In this document: positions 7,259 to 10,278 of the stretch, piece by piece
Position numbering within the stretch: the first letter of the stretch is position 1
How the letters are laid out: every line of letters begins with the position of its first letter
The notes under the pieces: generated by a model
Database searches by the model: none
Told to the model about the DNA's origin: nothing
The model's input: the letters and a program-made list of their open reading frames with translations, nothing else
Source of the DNA: UA16 sp042095135
GTDB lineage: Bacteria; Bacteroidota; Bacteroidia; Flavobacteriales_D; Sanyastnellaceae
Direction: 5' to 3'
Assembly (NCBI GenBank): GCA_042095135.1
Contig: JBELBV010000056.1
Location: 1 to 10,278, forward strand
DNA length: 10,278 bases
Translations under genes and position numbers: made by a program

Positions 7259-9283
7259 ATGCCGGCTCAACCCAAACTCACGTTGACCCTGGCCCTGCTC
7301 GCAGTCTGTACTGTGGGGCAGGGCCAATCCGCGTTGGAGGATTCTGTCCTGTGGCGTTGGGTGGAGTTGACGGATGCCGTTGTCACCGGTGAGCGCGACG
7401 GGACCTCGGCCAAAGAAGCGTTGCGCATGATTCGCACCGTCGATGAGAAATCCATCGCTGCCTCCGGCGCCTCCCAGCTCAACCAACTGCTCAACAGCCA
7501 ACTCAATTTTCGCATCAGCCAAGACCCCATTTTGGGCAGCGGCGCAGCTTTGAATGGTTTAGGCGGGGAAGGGCTGACCGTTTTGGTAGACGGTGTGCCC
7601 GTCCGCGGACGCCTCAATGGACAAGTGGACCTCAGTCAGCTATCGCTGAACAACGTAGAGCGCGTTGAGCTTGTCAACGGCCCCATGGCCGTCGAGTACG
7701 GCACCAATGCACTCGCCGGCACCATCAACCTCATCACTAAGTCGAATCACCGTGAGGGCCTGCAGCTCACAGCGACGGGTCAGTACGAGACCATCGGTCA
7801 GCACGAGTTCAATTTGTCTGCTACCCACGCCAATGGCGAAGGACGCAACCTGCAAGCAAGCATCAACCAATATTATTTCGACGGTTGGTCGCCGACGGAT
7901 GCGATACTTGACGGTTTCGCACCGTTTGCTGCCGATACCGGCCGCGTCTCCCTCTGGAATCCCAAGCTGCAGCGGACCGCTCGCATCGGTGCTAAATGGA
8001 AGTACGGCGATTGGATCATAGCTCCAGCATTCGATGTGATGCACGAGACCATCGAAAATAGAGGGGCGCCTCGGATGCCTTACTTGGAATATGCGTTTGA
8101 TGACGTGTACACCACCCAGCGCGTATCTCCGTCTGTTCAGCTCCGCCATTACGGTGAGGCCGGCACGGAATGGAACATCCTGGCTTCTTACCAAGCGTAC
8201 AACCGGCAACGGGCTTCGCTGCGCACTGACCTGACGACCCTCAATGCGGAACTTCGCAACCCGAACGAGCAGGATACCACAGCGGTGAACACCTGGCAAA
8301 CCCGCGGGACGCGCTACTTCGGCGGTACCGGCCCTTGGACGGGTTCCGCCGGGTGGGACATCGTGCACGAAGACCTCGCCGGTGCGCGCATCGCAGAAGG
8401 AGTACAATCTCGAATGAACGTCGATGCCTTCGGAACGCTGGCCTGGAAAAGCGCTCTACAGTCCCACCAACTCGGCATTCGCCAGGGATTCAACTCGGAT
8501 TTTGACTTGCCGCTGCTGCCCAGTTGGAACGGCCGATGGGGATTGGAGAAGACGGTGGTGCGCGCAGCGTATGCCCGAGGGTTCCGCGCCCCGAATCTGA
8601 AGGAACAGCATTTCCAATTCGTGGATACCAACCACGAACTGTTCGGCAACCTCGACTTGCGTCCTGAATCATCACATTTTGCTCAATTAGCCGTCGAGCG
8701 CGAGGGGCGTACCAAGGTGCAAGCGCGGGTCTTCGTCAACCGCGTTTTCGACCGCATCGGATTGGTGGACCAAACCGACGGCACCTTCCAATACGAGAAC
8801 TTCTCCGCCTTCGAGGCGCAAGGCATCCAGATAAATGCCCAGCAGTCCGTCGGCACCTGGAACGTAGAGGCTGGCGTGAGCTGGGTGTCCAACCGCACAC
8901 AAGCTGCTTTGGATGAAGCCTTCCAGCCGCGCGTCCTTACGCCGGAAGCACAGTTGCAAGGTCGCTGGCAGGTACGCCCGCAATGGGCCATCGCAGCCTT
9001 TATCAAGTACAACGGCGCCCAAGGCCGTTTCATCGTGGGAGTCGACGGGGAATTGGAGCAAGTCGAAGCGCCGGCGTATACGTTGGTTGATATCAACGCA
9101 GTTGATTGGGTCTCGAAGAATCGCAACTACCGCGTGCAGGTCCATTTCAAAAACCTCACCGACGTGACCTCGCTCAACCTCGGCTCACCCGATGGACAGC
9201 ACGCCAGTGGTACTGCCCTCATCGGCTGGGGCCGTTCTGTGCAAGTGCGCTTCACGTACTCCCTCAAACCCCAACGGTCATGA
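7259..9283 (+). CDS. TonB-dependent outer-membrane receptor, probably haem or iron related (HmuR-like)
   Basis: 674 aa, typical for a receptor without the N-terminal carboxypeptidase-like domain common in SusC-type proteins. A signal peptide covers about residues 1-23. A TonB-box-like segment, DAVVTGER, is at 39-46. The plug domain includes VLVDGVP around residue 111 and the conserved VERVELVNGP...YGTNALAGTINLI block at about 133-160. The rest is a 22-strand barrel by family knowledge. FRAP at 442-445 is followed by H451, H459 and GNLDLRPES, resembling the FRAP...NPNL region with an intervening His described in haem receptors; FRAP-like motifs also occur in other TonB receptors, so this alone does not prove haem. 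The last strand is VQVRFTYSL. It sits between two HmuY-like genes: 12 bp after the first, and overlapping the next start as ATGA, so translation of receptor and lipoprotein is probably coupled. Confidence 0.9.
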   Translation: MPAQPKLTLTLALLAVCTVGQGQSALEDSVLWRWVELTDAVVTGERDGTSAKEALRMIRTVDEKSIAASGASQLNQLLNSQLNFRISQDPILGSGAALNGLGGEGLTVLVDGVPVRGRLNGQVDLSQLSLNNVERVELVNGPMAVEYGTNALAGTINLITKSNHREGLQLTATGQYETIGQHEFNLSATHANGEGRNLQASINQYYFDGWSPTDAILDGFAPFAADTGRVSLWNPKLQRTARIGAKWKYGDWIIAPAFDVMHETIENRGAPRMPYLEYAFDDVYTTQRVSPSVQLRHYGEAGTEWNILASYQAYNRQRASLRTDLTTLNAELRNPNEQDTTAVNTWQTRGTRYFGGTGPWTGSAGWDIVHEDLAGARIAEGVQSRMNVDAFGTLAWKSALQSHQLGIRQGFNSDFDLPLLPSWNGRWGLEKTVVRAAYARGFRAPNLKEQHFQFVDTNHELFGNLDLRPESSHFAQLAVEREGRTKVQARVFVNRVFDRIGLVDQTDGTFQYENFSAFEAQGIQINAQQSVGTWNVEAGVSWVSNRTQAALDEAFQPRVLTPEAQLQGRWQVRPQWAIAAFIKYNGAQGRFIVGVDGELEQVEAPAYTLVDINAVDWVSKNRNYRVQVHFKNLTDVTSLNLGSPDGQHASGTALIGWGRSVQVRFTYSLKPQRS

Positions 9284-10245
9284 TGCAGCGTTTGATAATC
9301 GCATATCTCGCTTTTGTGCTTGTCGGATGCATCGAGTACGAATTGCCGGTTGAAGCGCGCCCGGCCGGGGAGGCTGAAGTGCACACGGCTACGATTGGGG
9401 ATTCGTACGAGCAGCGAATCTTCTACAGCTTGGTGGATCGGACCATCGTTGCCTCACATTCCAAAATGGACTGGTGCCTGCGGATTGAGCCGAGGGAAGA
9501 TGGCGTAGACGCCGTGTTGAATTCAAGCCGGACGATGCGCCTTGCTCGCACGGGGTTGTCGGCTTTCCGAGCGGACTGGAGCGATGAAGAAGTGGATGCA
9601 CTCACGTGGCGCTTGGATGCGCCGAACGGATTTCCGTTGGATTCCTTGGAGCGGGTGTTGACCGTGGGAGAGGTGGTACTCATCAACTTGGGGTATGGAT
9701 TGGAAAACGATTTATTGGGCCGCTGCCAGGTGCAGTTGGTCGCCACGGACTCCGAAGGATGTGAGCTACGCGTTGCCAACCTCGACGGCACCGCTGAAGC
9801 GACTGTCACCGTTCCTTGGAATCCAGACGAACCCCACGGCTACGTGAGTCTGCTTGAGCAGGCGGCCCGTGACCTCGAGCCACCGAGCGATTCGTGGGAA
9901 TTGCTGTTGACCCAGTACTCGGAGCTGCTCGAGGGCGACTTTCCGTATCAAGTGACGGGCATTTTGACGCCCAGCCAGCGGGTGAAGGTCTACGACTACA
10001 GCGACTACAGCTGGGACGATGTGTTGGCGCGCGACTGGTCACAGGATGAATTCACGGTAGATTGGAACGCCATCGGCTACGATTGGAAGTACTTCGATCT
10101 GAACGAAGGGGTATACAGCATGGACCCCAACCGCATCTTCGGGGTGCAGACTTCAGAAGGCCGAGAATTCCAATTGCGGATTCTGGATTTCTACGATGAA
10201 ATTGGCAACAAGGGCCACTTTGTGATGGAGAGCGTAGAGCGGTAA
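9280..10245 (+). CDS. HmuY-like lipoprotein, tandem domain
   Basis: 321 aa from the ATG at 9280, which overlaps the receptor's stop as ATGA. A longer in-frame reading from 9106 is only read-back inside the receptor gene. The start gives a lipoprotein signal with lipobox LVGC and lipidated C17. The mature protein is a paralogue of the first operon protein. Shared landmarks in the same order are FYSL (48), DWCL (64), ANLDGT (166), DLEP with a following SWEL (W206), YQVTGIL and NAIGYDWKYF (263). FYSL-to-NAIG spacing is 215 residues here and 225 in the paralogue. It lacks the T9SS sorting domain and uses a lipid anchor instead. Likely role: surface-exposed ligand capture and hand-over to the receptor encoded just upstream, as for HmuY and HmuR. 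H60, in DWH of the paralogue, is replaced here by Cys (DWC), so ligand contacts may differ. Confidence 0.8.
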   Translation: MMQRLIIAYLAFVLVGCIEYELPVEARPAGEAEVHTATIGDSYEQRIFYSLVDRTIVASHSKMDWCLRIEPREDGVDAVLNSSRTMRLARTGLSAFRADWSDEEVDALTWRLDAPNGFPLDSLERVLTVGEVVLINLGYGLENDLLGRCQVQLVATDSEGCELRVANLDGTAEATVTVPWNPDEPHGYVSLLEQAARDLEPPSDSWELLLTQYSELLEGDFPYQVTGILTPSQRVKVYDYSDYSWDDVLARDWSQDEFTVDWNAIGYDWKYFDLNEGVYSMDPNRIFGVQTSEGREFQLRILDFYDEIGNKGHFVMESVER

Positions 10246-10278
10246 TGCGAGCTTGACTCGTGCTGAACAAACCAATTT

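Noticed and set aside
10246..10278. Possible terminator after the last gene: CGAG/CTCG inverted repeat at about 10248-10260
   Set aside because: Only four or five pairs and no T-tract before the window ends.

Overview
The window looks like a chromosomal segment of a Bacteroidota bacterium, most likely a marine or aquatic member of the Flavobacteriales (Cryomorphaceae/Schleiferiaceae-like; this rank is inference). The signs are a type IX secretion (T9SS) C-terminal sorting domain, HmuY-like haem-binding proteins next to a TonB-dependent receptor, the Cys-rich 'GCTDxxACNYxxxA' repeats common in secreted proteins of this group, and starts that lack Shine-Dalgarno sequences. All recognised genes lie on the + strand.

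Left part (1-4120): a large secreted modular protein (1133 aa) overlaps, by ATGA, a small lipoprotein of unknown function. The large protein has a propeller-like N-terminal half, eight Cys-rich repeats interleaved with three beta-type modules (two with WGDGW motifs), and a dockerin-like calcium loop at the C-terminus. This part is visibly AT-richer than the rest. A 208-bp gap follows, including a 51-codon open extension in the lipoprotein frame.

Middle (4121-5977): an aldo/keto reductase with an intact catalytic tetrad is followed by about 900 bp without a credible protein gene. Most of that stretch (about 5181-5832) reads as one large structured RNA on the + strand. It has a Bacteroidota-type promoter candidate, at least a dozen short hairpins closed by GNRA, UUCG or other small loops, and a strong intrinsic terminator. 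I could not match it to RNase P RNA, tmRNA, SRP RNA, 6S RNA, rRNA or a canonical group II intron. It is the best candidate for something undescribed here.

Right part (5978-10245): a tight three-gene operon probably for haem or a similar ligand. It encodes a T9SS-exported protein with two HmuY-like units, a TonB-dependent outer-membrane receptor, and a lipoprotein paralogous to the first protein. The two HmuY-like proteins probably capture ligand at the surface and pass it to the receptor. Such operons are often iron-responsive, but I see no clear Fur box; short direct repeats lie upstream.
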